From assembly GCF_004209755.1 (NCBI RefSeq), contig NZ_CP035913.1, forward strand, positions 3,534,001-3,598,000: DNA of 64,000 nt, in the 5' to 3' direction. The stretch is from Pseudoduganella lutea. GTDB lineage: Bacteria; Pseudomonadota; Gammaproteobacteria; Burkholderiales; Burkholderiaceae_D. Shown here in pieces: positions 8,555-16,579 of this stretch (position 1 is the stretch's first letter; the number at the start of each line of letters is the position of its first letter). A program made the position numbers and the translations under genes. The notes beneath the pieces are model-generated. The model did not search any database. It saw only the letters and a list, made by a program, of their open reading frames with translations, and had not been told where the DNA came from.

Positions 8555-10744
8555 CTACACCCGTACCACGTTCCGTTCGATCGCCTCGCTGTGCACGAGG
8601 ATCTTTTCCGCATCGGCCTGCAGCAGGCGCACCCGGCGCTGCACCACGGGCCAGCCCGGCCAGTCCACGGACCCCGCCGGCGCGATCGTTTCCGACCACG
8701 CCAGGTCGTCTTCCAGGCTCGGCACCGGCGCCTTCACGCCGTGCCTGGCCAGCGCATCGGCCAGCGTGCGGCCCACCTGCGCGTGGCTGGCCGCCAGCAT
8801 CCGGTTCGCTTCGCGCGCCGGGATGTCCTTCACGTGGCGCCGCAGGATCGCGCGCAATGCCGCCACGTGCGCCACCAGCAGGTAGTTCTGCACGATGAAC
8901 AGGTTGATGTCTTCGGCCGCGCGGCGCTTGCTGGCCGGCTCGTCGAGCATGCGCACCATCGCGGCCGACAGCATCGCCAGCGCGTCCATCAGCCCCTTGC
9001 GCTCGATGCGGTAGGGGAAGTCGTTGCGGGACTTGCCCTGCAACAGCTCGAACGCCGCTTCCATGTAGCGCACGTTGGCGGCCAGCACCTGCTGGACCAG
9101 CTTGGGCAGGCTCTGGTATTCCCAGCTCGCCAGCACGAAGCTGAACACGGTGGCCACCGCGGCGCCGATGAACGTGTCCACCAGCCGTTCCGTGATCACG
9201 TGGATGCTGCCGCCCGCGGCCAGGTTCATCTGCAGCAGGATCATGATCGACACCGCGATCGCCGTGTAGCGGTAGCGCAGGTAGACGAACGTGGGCGTGG
9301 CGATCGTGGCCAGCACCAGCGCGGCCAGGATCACGGCCGGGTGGTTGAAGAACAGCAGGATCACGGCCGTGATCACGCAGCCGATCACGGTGCCCACGAT
9401 GCGGTCGCCGCGGCGCTGCTTCGTCATCGAGAAGCTGGGCCGCAGGATGATCACGATGGTCAGGATGATCCAGTAGCTGTGCGCCGAATAGGGCAGCAGC
9501 GTGCCGATGGCCAGGCCCACGGAAATCGCCATCGCCACCCGCAGCGAAAAGCGGAAGATCGGCGAATCCATGCGCAGGTGCGACAGCAGCACGCCCACCT
9601 CGTACTTCTGCTGCGACAGGAAGGGCTGCATGTCGGCATCCTGCCAGAACGGCGTGCTGTCGTAGGCCTTCTGGCTGGCGCCATGCAGCTCGCCCACCAT
9701 GTTGATGATGGCGCGCACCTTGTTGCGCTGCGCGCGCAGCACGGCCAGCGCTTCCTGCGCCGGCTTGCCCGCCGCCACGCGGCGCTGCAGCTCGGCCAGC
9801 TCCGCCTCGATGGCGGCCAGCTCCGGCTCGTAGCTGATGGTCTGGAACGATGCCTTCTTGCGCGTGACGGCGTAGGCCACCGATTCGATGTCCCGCGCGC
9901 ACTTGTAGGCCAGGCCACGCAACGCTTCCAGCGCCGGCGAATCGGCCAAGTGCACGCGCAGCTGCGCGTAGTCGGTATGCGTGGACAGGATCTGCTCGTA
10001 CAAGTCCAGCATGCACACGTGGATCTGCACCACGATCGCATCCTTGCGGTTCTGGTGCGAACGCAGGATCAGGTCGCGCGAAGCCTGCTGCTTGTCGGCC
10101 AGCAGCGCCTGGTGGCGCACCAGGCGGTTGAACTGCTCGGTCAGGTTGTAGCGCGTGTCGTAGAAGTCGGCCTTGATGTCGATGTAGGCGGCCAGCTCGA
10201 ACAGCGCCTCGGCCAGCACCTGCTGCTTGATGCGGTGGCGCAGCAGCCAGGCGATACCCATCGCGTAGCCGAGGTAGGCGATGCCGCCCAGCGTGAACAG
10301 GCCGGCGTGGACCAGCGCCTGCATCGGCGTCAGCAGGTGCTCCATCGACATCGTCATGATGAACAGCGTGGCCAGCTGCAGCGGCATCGACTTCTTGCCG
10401 TACACGATCATCATGCTGGCGAAGAACGACAGCAGTATCAGCACCGCGATCAGCAGCCAGAAATGCGGCGCGCACAGGCTCACCAGCAGCGTCACCAGGC
10501 TGCACAGCAGGACCGACGCCAGCATCTCGTTGAACTTGTGGCGCAACGGGCTGGGCATGTCCATCAGCGCCGTGCACAGCGCGCCGATGCCGACGGACAT
10601 GGCCGTCGCCATGTCGGCGAACGCCAGCGTGGCCCACGTGATGCCGATCAGGCCCGCGCCGAAGCGCAGTCCGAGGTGGAAGTAGTGGCTGTGGAAGAAG
10701 GTGCGCGGGCTCAGTGCATAATGTAACAAAGGGGACTGGGACAT
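8555..10744 (-). CDS. yccS: YccS family inner-membrane protein (FUSC type)
   Basis: A 729-residue inner-membrane protein of the YccS/YhfK family, related to aromatic-acid/fusaric-acid exporters; the substrate is unknown. It shows two TM bundles. One is N-terminal (LGLRFGAGLIGITWATLAFA through about residue 190). The second (about 390-520) contains YWIILTIVIILRPSFSMTKQRRGDRIVGT, the FUSC signature. Long charged helical regions follow each bundle. The ATG at 10744 (MSQSPLLHYALSP) is 14 bp after the M14 stop, so the two genes form an operon. Length matches the family. Confidence 0.85.
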   Translation of the reverse strand: MSQSPLLHYALSPRTFFHSHYFHLGLRFGAGLIGITWATLAFADMATAMSVGIGALCTALMDMPSPLRHKFNEMLASVLLCSLVTLLVSLCAPHFWLLIAVLILLSFFASMMIVYGKKSMPLQLATLFIMTMSMEHLLTPMQALVHAGLFTLGGIAYLGYAMGIAWLLRHRIKQQVLAEALFELAAYIDIKADFYDTRYNLTEQFNRLVRHQALLADKQQASRDLILRSHQNRKDAIVVQIHVCMLDLYEQILSTHTDYAQLRVHLADSPALEALRGLAYKCARDIESVAYAVTRKKASFQTISYEPELAAIEAELAELQRRVAAGKPAQEALAVLRAQRNKVRAIINMVGELHGASQKAYDSTPFWQDADMQPFLSQQKYEVGVLLSHLRMDSPIFRFSLRVAMAISVGLAIGTLLPYSAHSYWIILTIVIILRPSFSMTKQRRGDRIVGTVIGCVITAVILLFFNHPAVILAALVLATIATPTFVYLRYRYTAIAVSIMILLQMNLAAGGSIHVITERLVDTFIGAAVATVFSFVLASWEYQSLPKLVQQVLAANVRYMEAAFELLQGKSRNDFPYRIERKGLMDALAMLSAAMVRMLDEPASKRRAAEDINLFIVQNYLLVAHVAALRAILRRHVKDIPAREANRMLAASHAQVGRTLADALARHGVKAPVPSLEDDLAWSETIAPAGSVDWPGWPVVQRRVRLLQADAEKILVHSEAIERNVVRV

Positions 10745-10758
10745 CGGACCCGCCCCCG

Positions 10759-12456
10759 TTACAGCAGGCCCAGTACCGGATAGCGGCGCCATTCCGGCTC
10801 CGCATGCCGCGCGCAGTTGTGCAGGATGAAGTCCAGCACCGCTTCCTGGTTCGCCAGCAAGGCGGGATTGGCCGCCTTCCACGCGTCGAATTTCTCGCGC
10901 AGCGCCGGTTCCTCTTCGAGCAGCTGCACGGCCAGGTCCTCGAACACATAGTCGGAGATGGCTTCCTTTTTCTCCAGCACGGAATTGAAGAAGCCCCAGC
11001 GGAAGAAGCTGTCGTGTGCCTGCGGTTCCAGCGTTTCGACGGCGTAGCGGGCGTTGTCCTGGTCCAGCGAAACGATCCAGTCGCCCGGGTTCAGCGTGAA
11101 CGTGCCGGTGCGTGCCTCGACGTCGACCACGTCGTGGAACATGTGGCCTTCGTAGGCGGTGGCGCGGGTCGACAGTTCACCGATCTGGTAGTAACGCGCC
11201 TCGACCTGCATCGGCGCGTCGACGCGCGTCATCCGAACGCCGTTCCATTGCAGGCGCTCGACAACTTCACGCCACGCCTGCGGGATGGCATACGCCTTCG
11301 GCACCCGCACCACGGTATCGGGCAGGAAGCTGTTGAAGTACGGGATATCCTTCTCGTAGGGCTTGCTGCGGTCGTACGACAGGCGCATGTAGTTGCCCAG
11401 CACGCTCGGATGGCGGCGCGCTTCATAGCCCTTGAAGCGGAAGGTGGAGGGCGTGTCCGACATCTTCCACGTGACGGTCCATTCCTGCTGTTCGCGCTGG
11501 GCTGCTTTCGCTTCGCGGCGCAGGCGCTGGATCTCGCCGGCATGGCGCACGGTGAATTCACGTGTCACGTCCAGCAGGGTGCGCATCGATTCGTAGCGGT
11601 CCTTGAACGGCTTGAGCATGTGCGTCTCCGGCATGAAGCCGATGATGTTGTGCAGCGCCGTGAAACCGGTGGAGAAGCGGGGCACTTCGAGGAATTCGGC
11701 GATGCCGTCGTCCGGGGTGTCCTGCACCGGGTTCACGTACGGGCACGTGGGCCAGCCGCGAGTTTCCATCTCCGCGTAGAGATGCGGCAGCATCGTGTCG
11801 CGCAGGAAGGGGCCGAGGCCGGAACCCAGCTTGTCGGCCTGGGTATGGATCAGCGTCATCGTGTACGTGTAGTCGGCGCCGTTCGACGTGTGGGTGTCCA
11901 CCATCACGTCCGGGTCCCATGCGGTGACCAGTTCGTTGAAGAAGCGCGCGTTCAGCGTGTCGCACTTGATGAAGTCGCGGTTCAGGTCCAGGTGGCGGCT
12001 GTTGCCGCGAAAGCCGAACAGCTCCGGGCCTTCCTGGTTCGGGCGCGACGTGTTCGTGCGGTTCAGGGCACCGTCCACGTTATAGACCGGCACGAACAGC
12101 AGCACGGTGTCGCCCAGCGTGGCCAGTTTCGCGGGGTCGAAGCAGAAGTCGCGCACGATGGCCATGCAGGCATCGATGCCTTCCGGTTCGCCCGGGTGGA
12201 TGCCGTTGTTGTTGAAGAAAACCGGGCGGCCCGCGGCCTTGATCGCCTCGCGGTCGAACACGCCGTCCGCGCTCACAACACCCACGTGCAGCGGGATGCC
12301 GCCATCGGAAACCCCTGCCTGCCCGAAGCGCAATACCTGGGGAAAGCGACGCGCGAGTTCTTCATAGAACGCGATGCAGTCGGTCCACAGCGTGGTCTGG
12401 TTCTGGTTGCCTTTTTCATAAGGCGTGGGCATGGGCGTGAGCGATTCGGGGTGCAT
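10759..12456 (-). CDS. M14 family zinc carboxypeptidase-like protein
   Basis: A zinc metallopeptidase-like protein of 565 residues. The metal-binding pair is visible in NNNGIHPGEPEG (HxxE) and the third ligand in VDTHTSNG. LDLNRDF and the late GFMPETH region, which may supply the catalytic Glu, also fit the M14 fold. The C-terminal half has no motif I can name. No signal peptide is evident, so it is probably cytosolic, although some relatives are secreted. The start is uncertain between 12456 (MHPESL) and 12432 (MPTPYEKG); neither has a strong Shine-Dalgarno. It is first in an operon with the YccS-like gene. Substrate unknown. Confidence 0.78.
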   Translation of the reverse strand: MHPESLTPMPTPYEKGNQNQTTLWTDCIAFYEELARRFPQVLRFGQAGVSDGGIPLHVGVVSADGVFDREAIKAAGRPVFFNNNGIHPGEPEGIDACMAIVRDFCFDPAKLATLGDTVLLFVPVYNVDGALNRTNTSRPNQEGPELFGFRGNSRHLDLNRDFIKCDTLNARFFNELVTAWDPDVMVDTHTSNGADYTYTMTLIHTQADKLGSGLGPFLRDTMLPHLYAEMETRGWPTCPYVNPVQDTPDDGIAEFLEVPRFSTGFTALHNIIGFMPETHMLKPFKDRYESMRTLLDVTREFTVRHAGEIQRLRREAKAAQREQQEWTVTWKMSDTPSTFRFKGYEARRHPSVLGNYMRLSYDRSKPYEKDIPYFNSFLPDTVVRVPKAYAIPQAWREVVERLQWNGVRMTRVDAPMQVEARYYQIGELSTRATAYEGHMFHDVVDVEARTGTFTLNPGDWIVSLDQDNARYAVETLEPQAHDSFFRWGFFNSVLEKKEAISDYVFEDLAVQLLEEEPALREKFDAWKAANPALLANQEAVLDFILHNCARHAEPEWRRYPVLGLL

Positions 12457-12622
12457 GGTCTGGATCTCAGGAGCAGTGACGGGAACGGTGGCGCCGGGTA
12501 GGCGGCCGCGCCGCGATTGTAGCATCGCAATCCCTGTGGCAAGGGCGCCGCAGCGGCGCGGAAACGTGCGAACGTGACAGCGAAAACCATGCTATCAACG
12601 CCCTTTTCTGGAGGGGGCAGCG

Positions 12623-13555
12623 ATGAACCGGATGATGGCTTTTGGCATGAAATTGCTGTGCATCTTGACCCTGGCGCTGGGCGGCGTCGCCACCGCGCAG
12701 CAGGCAACCACGGCGCCACGCTTCACCTTGAATATTCCCGCCGCCGCCACGTCGGGCGAGGCCGAACACTCGGTGCAGTTCATCGGCACCGCCACGGTGA
12801 TGATCCGTTTCGGCGGCATGACGATCCTGACGGACCCGAACTTCCTCCACAAGGGCGACCACGTGCACCTGGGCTATGGCCTCACATCCGAGCGGCAGAC
12901 GAATCCGGCCATCGAATTCGATGCCTTGCCGCCAATCGACTTCGTGCTGCTGTCCCATTTGCACGACGACCATTTCGACAAGCTGGTGCGCGAAAAGCTG
13001 AAGCGCTCCACGCCGATCGTCACCACCGCGTCGGCTTCTGACGACTTGCGCAAGCTGGGCTTCACGTCCGTGATTGGCCTGGGCACCTGGCAGGACGTGC
13101 AGGTGACGAAAGGCGACACGACGCTGCGCCTGACGGCGATGCCGGGGCGCCACGGCCCCGTGGCGGCCGCCGCGCTGCTGCCGGCCGTGATGGGATCGAT
13201 GCTGGACTTCTCGTCCGCCGCCGGCCGCTATCGCATGTATATATCGGGCGATACGATGGTGTACCGCGACATCGAGGAAATCCCGAAGCGCTTCCCGGGC
13301 GTGGACCTGGCGCTGCTGCACCTGGGCGGCACGCGCATCCTGGGCATCGTGACGGTGACGATGGATGCCAAGGAGGGCGTCAAGATGCTCAAGCTCATCG
13401 CACCGCACCGTGCGATCCCCATCCACTACAACGACTACACCGTGTTCAAGTCGCCACTGTCGGACTTCCAGAAGGCCGTGCAGGAGGCGGGCCTCGCGGA
13501 GAAGGTCAGTTACCTGAAGCATGGCGAAACGTACCGCTACGAGCCGAAAAAGTAA
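12623..13555 (+). CDS. Secreted MBL-fold metallohydrolase
   Basis: A 310-residue exported metallo-beta-lactamase-fold hydrolase. A signal peptide covers about residues 1-26 (LLCILTLALGGVATAQ). The full metal site is present: SHLHDDHFD (His112, His114, Asp116, His117), His178 in PGRHGP, Asp211 in YISGDT and His269 in PIHYND. GGAGGGG lies 6-12 nt before the ATG. The fold resembles UlaG/RomA-like hydrolases; the substrate cannot be read. A paralogue that has lost these residues follows at 13670. Confidence 0.85.
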   Translation: MNRMMAFGMKLLCILTLALGGVATAQQATTAPRFTLNIPAAATSGEAEHSVQFIGTATVMIRFGGMTILTDPNFLHKGDHVHLGYGLTSERQTNPAIEFDALPPIDFVLLSHLHDDHFDKLVREKLKRSTPIVTTASASDDLRKLGFTSVIGLGTWQDVQVTKGDTTLRLTAMPGRHGPVAAAALLPAVMGSMLDFSSAAGRYRMYISGDTMVYRDIEEIPKRFPGVDLALLHLGGTRILGIVTVTMDAKEGVKMLKLIAPHRAIPIHYNDYTVFKSPLSDFQKAVQEAGLAEKVSYLKHGETYRYEPKK

Positions 13556-13669
13556 GCAGGCAAGGACGATGCACTGACCGCCGGCGATACTTGTCGGCAT
13601 GGGCCTTTGCGTCAGTTCATCTTTGACTCCGGCGCGGCATGGTAACTGTAGGGTTTCCACGGAGGCCCC

Positions 13670-14371
13670 ATGAAGACGCCGCTCACGCTATGTTCGCCGC
13701 TGTTGCCTTTGCTGTTGTCCGCCACGTTGGCCCATGCCGCCGACGTGCCCCGCTACCGGCTCACGATTCCCTCGGGCGCGGCGCGCCAGGATCCCGGCGG
13801 CATGGTGCAATTCTTCGGTACCGCCACCGCGCTGCTGCGCGTGCGGGGATTGTCGGTGCTGATCGACCCCGGCACCGATGGTGGCACGCTGCCGCCCGAC
13901 ATGGCCGGTGCCGACCTGGTGCTGCTGTCGAACCCCGACTGGCATGGCGTGGGTGCCGCGGCATGGAGCGCTCGCCCCGTTGTGGCGATGACGGGTACCG
14001 CGGAGCGTCTGCGCAGCCACGGCATCCACAGCGTGTATCCGCTCGACACATGGGAAGGCATGACCGTTCGCAAGGGGGACACGCGGCTGCGGGTGACGTC
14101 GATGCCCGATCCCGGCGGCACGCGGCCGGCCATGATGGCGGCCATGCTCGATTTCGGGCCATCGTGCCGCGTGCTGGTCAATCACGGCGACCTGTCGGCC
14201 TTCGAGATCGGCCTGATCCCGCAGCGATTTCCCGGGGCCCGGCTGGCATTGCTGCGGCAAGCCGGCACGCCGCTGCTGCTGGCAATGGAAAAGAATGGCC
14301 GCGAGCCGGTGCCGGAACATCCGGTCGCGCGTGGCGAGCCCTACCGCTTTGGCTCACCGACCTGCCAATAG
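13670..14371 (+). CDS. MBL-fold paralogue lacking the metal site
   Basis: A 233-residue exported protein (signal peptide about 1-23, ATLAHA). It is clearly a paralogue of the preceding hydrolase: YRLTIPSGAA.., QFFGTATALLRVRGLSVLIDP and LDTWEGMTVRKGDTRLRVTSMP align with its neighbour. The metal motif SHLHDDH is replaced by SNPDWHG, PGRHGP by PDPGGTR, and the C-terminal PIHYND region is missing. It is about 77 residues shorter. The frame is intact with a signal peptide, so it is probably expressed but cannot be a conventional MBL enzyme. Possible binding or regulatory role; inference only. Confidence 0.75.
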   Translation: MKTPLTLCSPLLPLLLSATLAHAADVPRYRLTIPSGAARQDPGGMVQFFGTATALLRVRGLSVLIDPGTDGGTLPPDMAGADLVLLSNPDWHGVGAAAWSARPVVAMTGTAERLRSHGIHSVYPLDTWEGMTVRKGDTRLRVTSMPDPGGTRPAMMAAMLDFGPSCRVLVNHGDLSAFEIGLIPQRFPGARLALLRQAGTPLLLAMEKNGREPVPEHPVARGEPYRFGSPTCQ

Positions 14372-14387
14372 GCTCGTTTGCCAGCGC

Positions 14388-14945
14388 TTATTTCTTCGCG
14401 TTGGCCTCGACCCACTTCTCGAACGCGGCAACGAACTTGCCGATCAATTCCTTCGTCTGCTCGTTGTTGATGTCGCCGTCCTCGCCCAGGTAGTTGGGCG
14501 AGCCGCCGATGTACAGTTCCGGCGCCGGCATGACTGGCACGTTCAGGAACACCACGGCTTGCCGGGTGTTGTGGTTGGCGCCGAAGCCGCCCTGCGCGCC
14601 CGGCGACTGCGACACGACGGCGGCCGGCTTGCCATCCCATACGCTCTGGCCCCACGGCCGCGAACCCACGTCGATTGCGTTCTTCAGCGCACCGGAAATC
14701 GTGCGGTTGTACTCGGGCGTCAGGAACAGCACGGCGTCGGCGGCCTTCAGCTTGTTGCGGAACGCGGTCCACGCCTCGGCCGGGGTATTGGCATCGTCCA
14801 GGTCCTGGTTATACAGCGGCATGTCCAGCTCGACGAGTTCCGCCTCGAGCGACGGCGGCAGCATTTTTGCGATCGCCTGGGCATATTTGCGGGTGATCGA
14901 TTCCTTGCGCAGGCTGCCGACGAGGACAGCGACTTTCTTTGCCAT
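14388..14945 (-). CDS. NADPH-dependent FMN reductase
   Basis: A flavodoxin-like reductase of 185 residues of the NADPH-dependent FMN/quinone/chromate reductase family. It has the FMN phosphate loop (GSLRKESITRK), TPEYNRTISGALKNAIDVGS and the SQSPGAQGG loop. The ATG at 14945 is chosen because AGGAG precedes it by 6-7 nt; the open frame upstream is noncoding. It would transfer electrons from NAD(P)H to flavin or quinones in the cytosol. Convergent with the MBL-like gene. Confidence 0.88.
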   Translation of the reverse strand: MAKKVAVLVGSLRKESITRKYAQAIAKMLPPSLEAELVELDMPLYNQDLDDANTPAEAWTAFRNKLKAADAVLFLTPEYNRTISGALKNAIDVGSRPWGQSVWDGKPAAVVSQSPGAQGGFGANHNTRQAVVFLNVPVMPAPELYIGGSPNYLGEDGDINNEQTKELIGKFVAAFEKWVEANAKK

Positions 14946-14995
14946 GCTTTTTCTCCTGAGGTTTGCGGGTTGTTGCGTGTGAAAAAGACAATGTA

Positions 14996-15698
14996 CCGTA
15001 TGCGGGCGAGATGTGCAGGGAACTTCCCCGTTCGGTACGAACAAGCTTCGCGACGCACATTGCGCAAGGCGGCGCAGGTCCTGGCGCCATTGTGATTCAC
15101 GGCAGGGGAGAGAGCGAAGATCTTGAATTTGCCTGCCCCGAGAGGCTTTGGGATGCTTCCGCCAGAAGGTAGAAGCAGGAACGCGTGCCGCAGTCGGCCT
15201 TGGTGGCATCTTCGCTATCGGTTGGGATACGAGAAGGATTGGAAATCATCTGTCAGCGAATATGGCGGTCATACTGGGGGCGAACCGTTGCTGCGTATGA
15301 CCGCTTTCGCCTGTGGATTCAACCGGTCGACGCAACATAATCGAAAAAGCGTTGTGCTGGCGTTTCAATTTGACTATCCTCGCCCACCAACTCATGAGCG
15401 CCATGTGCTTATCTCAGCTTGAAGAACGGCGAAGATTCAAGGTAAAGAACGAATGAATATAATTTTTCAAAACCCAACATCGGCTTAGGTTTATCCGGTG
15501 AAGTCCAGGAGGCAACTACCAGGACCGTTGGCACTCCGCCCAAATCAATACGTTTGAATTGTTCGCGCTAGCTTATCACCAGCAAAAATGGGTAGGTTGC
15601 TTCTGTTATTGCTTATGTTTATGTGAAACGCATGGTGGTAGGTTGCATTTTAAGTTGCAAATATGTAACATGTGGCTCTTCTTATAACTAGAGTAGCC
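14996..15698. other. 700-bp intergenic region with falling GC
   Basis: No gene can be supported here. A 99-codon plus-strand frame at 15123-15422 has no ribosome binding site and an atypical composition. From about 15200 the sequence becomes markedly AT-richer than its surroundings and stays so through the PEP-CTERM gene. A direct repeat GGTAGGTTGC occurs at 15593-15602 and 15639-15648, just upstream of that gene; its role is unknown. Confidence 0.5.
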
Positions 15699-16313
15699 AT
15701 GAAAAAAATAGCACTTATGATTTCGCTTGGGCTTGTATGTTTGCAATCTCAGGCAGCGTTGGTATCGTCCGGAAAAATAGTTGCTAACGGAGCCGAAGTT
15801 GCCTACGCGACCGATACAGATACAAATTACCAATGGCTTAGTCTCAACGGCACGCTGGGAATGAGTTACGAATCAGTATTCGCAGCTACCCAGACAGGCG
15901 GAATTTTCAGTGGCTTTACGCTTGCGAGTACTGCCCAGGTTCGCCAACTCTTCAATAATGTTGGTGCTAACGTCTGGTACAGCAGCGGCATGGGCGGCTA
16001 CAGCGATGGTTGCCGAGACTGGACTTGCCATGATTGGTACTCGACATTAGTTGCGGGAATTACCTCTGACGTGGCCGAATTCTCGGGCGTACATCACATA
16101 GCGGGAGAGCAATGGGGTTACACCCGCGCTATGGGCTCTTACCATTTTCAAATGTCTGGTAGCCAAAGAGATTCGGAAGGCGACCCAATGCATGGAGCGT
16201 TCCTCTTCAGAGACCTGTCTGTCTCACCAGTGCCTGAGCCTGCAACATATGGAATGCTTGGTGCGGGCCTCGCTTTGGTAGGGATGAGGCTGCGCCGTAA
16301 GCGCATGTACTGA
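15699..16313 (+). CDS. PEP-CTERM sorting domain protein
   Basis: An exported protein of 204 residues. The N-terminal signal peptide (MKKIALMISLGLVCLQSQAA) and C-terminal VPEPATYGMLGAGLALVG + MRLRRKR tail are the two hallmarks of exosortase/archaeosortase substrates: PEP motif, hydrophobic helix, basic end. The middle (about 30-175) is Gly/Ser/Tyr-rich with two Cys near 105-110; I recognise no domain there. The ATG at 15699 is used since it begins the signal peptide. GC is clearly lower than the neighbours, suggesting recent acquisition. No exosortase is in the window. Confidence 0.82.
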   Translation: MKKIALMISLGLVCLQSQAALVSSGKIVANGAEVAYATDTDTNYQWLSLNGTLGMSYESVFAATQTGGIFSGFTLASTAQVRQLFNNVGANVWYSSGMGGYSDGCRDWTCHDWYSTLVAGITSDVAEFSGVHHIAGEQWGYTRAMGSYHFQMSGSQRDSEGDPMHGAFLFRDLSVSPVPEPATYGMLGAGLALVGMRLRRKRMY

Positions 16314-16350
16314 TCAACATCGGTTTTCTTCGTTCCGGGTCTGAATGGTT

Positions 16351-16370
16351 GTCTGCTTCCAAAAGCAGAC
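16351..16370. other. Small hairpin after the PEP-CTERM gene
   Basis: GTCTGCTT, 4-nt loop, AAGCAGAC. The stem is perfect but no T-run follows, so it is only a possible 3' stabilising or weak termination structure. Confidence 0.35.
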
Positions 16371-16526
16371 GGCCATATTAGCTCGTGTACGCTCTTGTTG
16401 CTCTCAGTATAAGCGACCGGTTTTGTCAGCGCTCTTGGCCCTACGGTAAAAAAGCAACCCTCGTAAATCCGGTCCCCCTTTTCCATTGCACGCCCCAGTG
16501 CCATGCTCAACGCTAAAACTCAGAAA

Positions 16527-16562
16527 TAAAAAAAGCCACGCCCCTCACGGAACGTGGCTTTT
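16527..16562 (-). terminator. Terminator of the S46 peptidase gene
   Basis: On the minus strand AAGCCACG, a 12-nt loop and CGTGGCTT followed by TTTTTATTT, 20 bp after the stop at 16580. Confidence 0.82.
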
Positions 16563-16579
16563 CGATGGAAGCGTAACGC

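Noticed and set aside
8385..10949. An 854-codon frame overlapping yccS on the same strand
   Set aside because: Different frame with low-complexity Arg/Gly/Ala product; the YccS frame has TM helices and the FUSC motif.
15123..15422. A 99-codon plus-strand frame in the AT-rich gap
   Set aside because: No Shine-Dalgarno, no recognisable domain, atypical amino-acid composition; likely chance.
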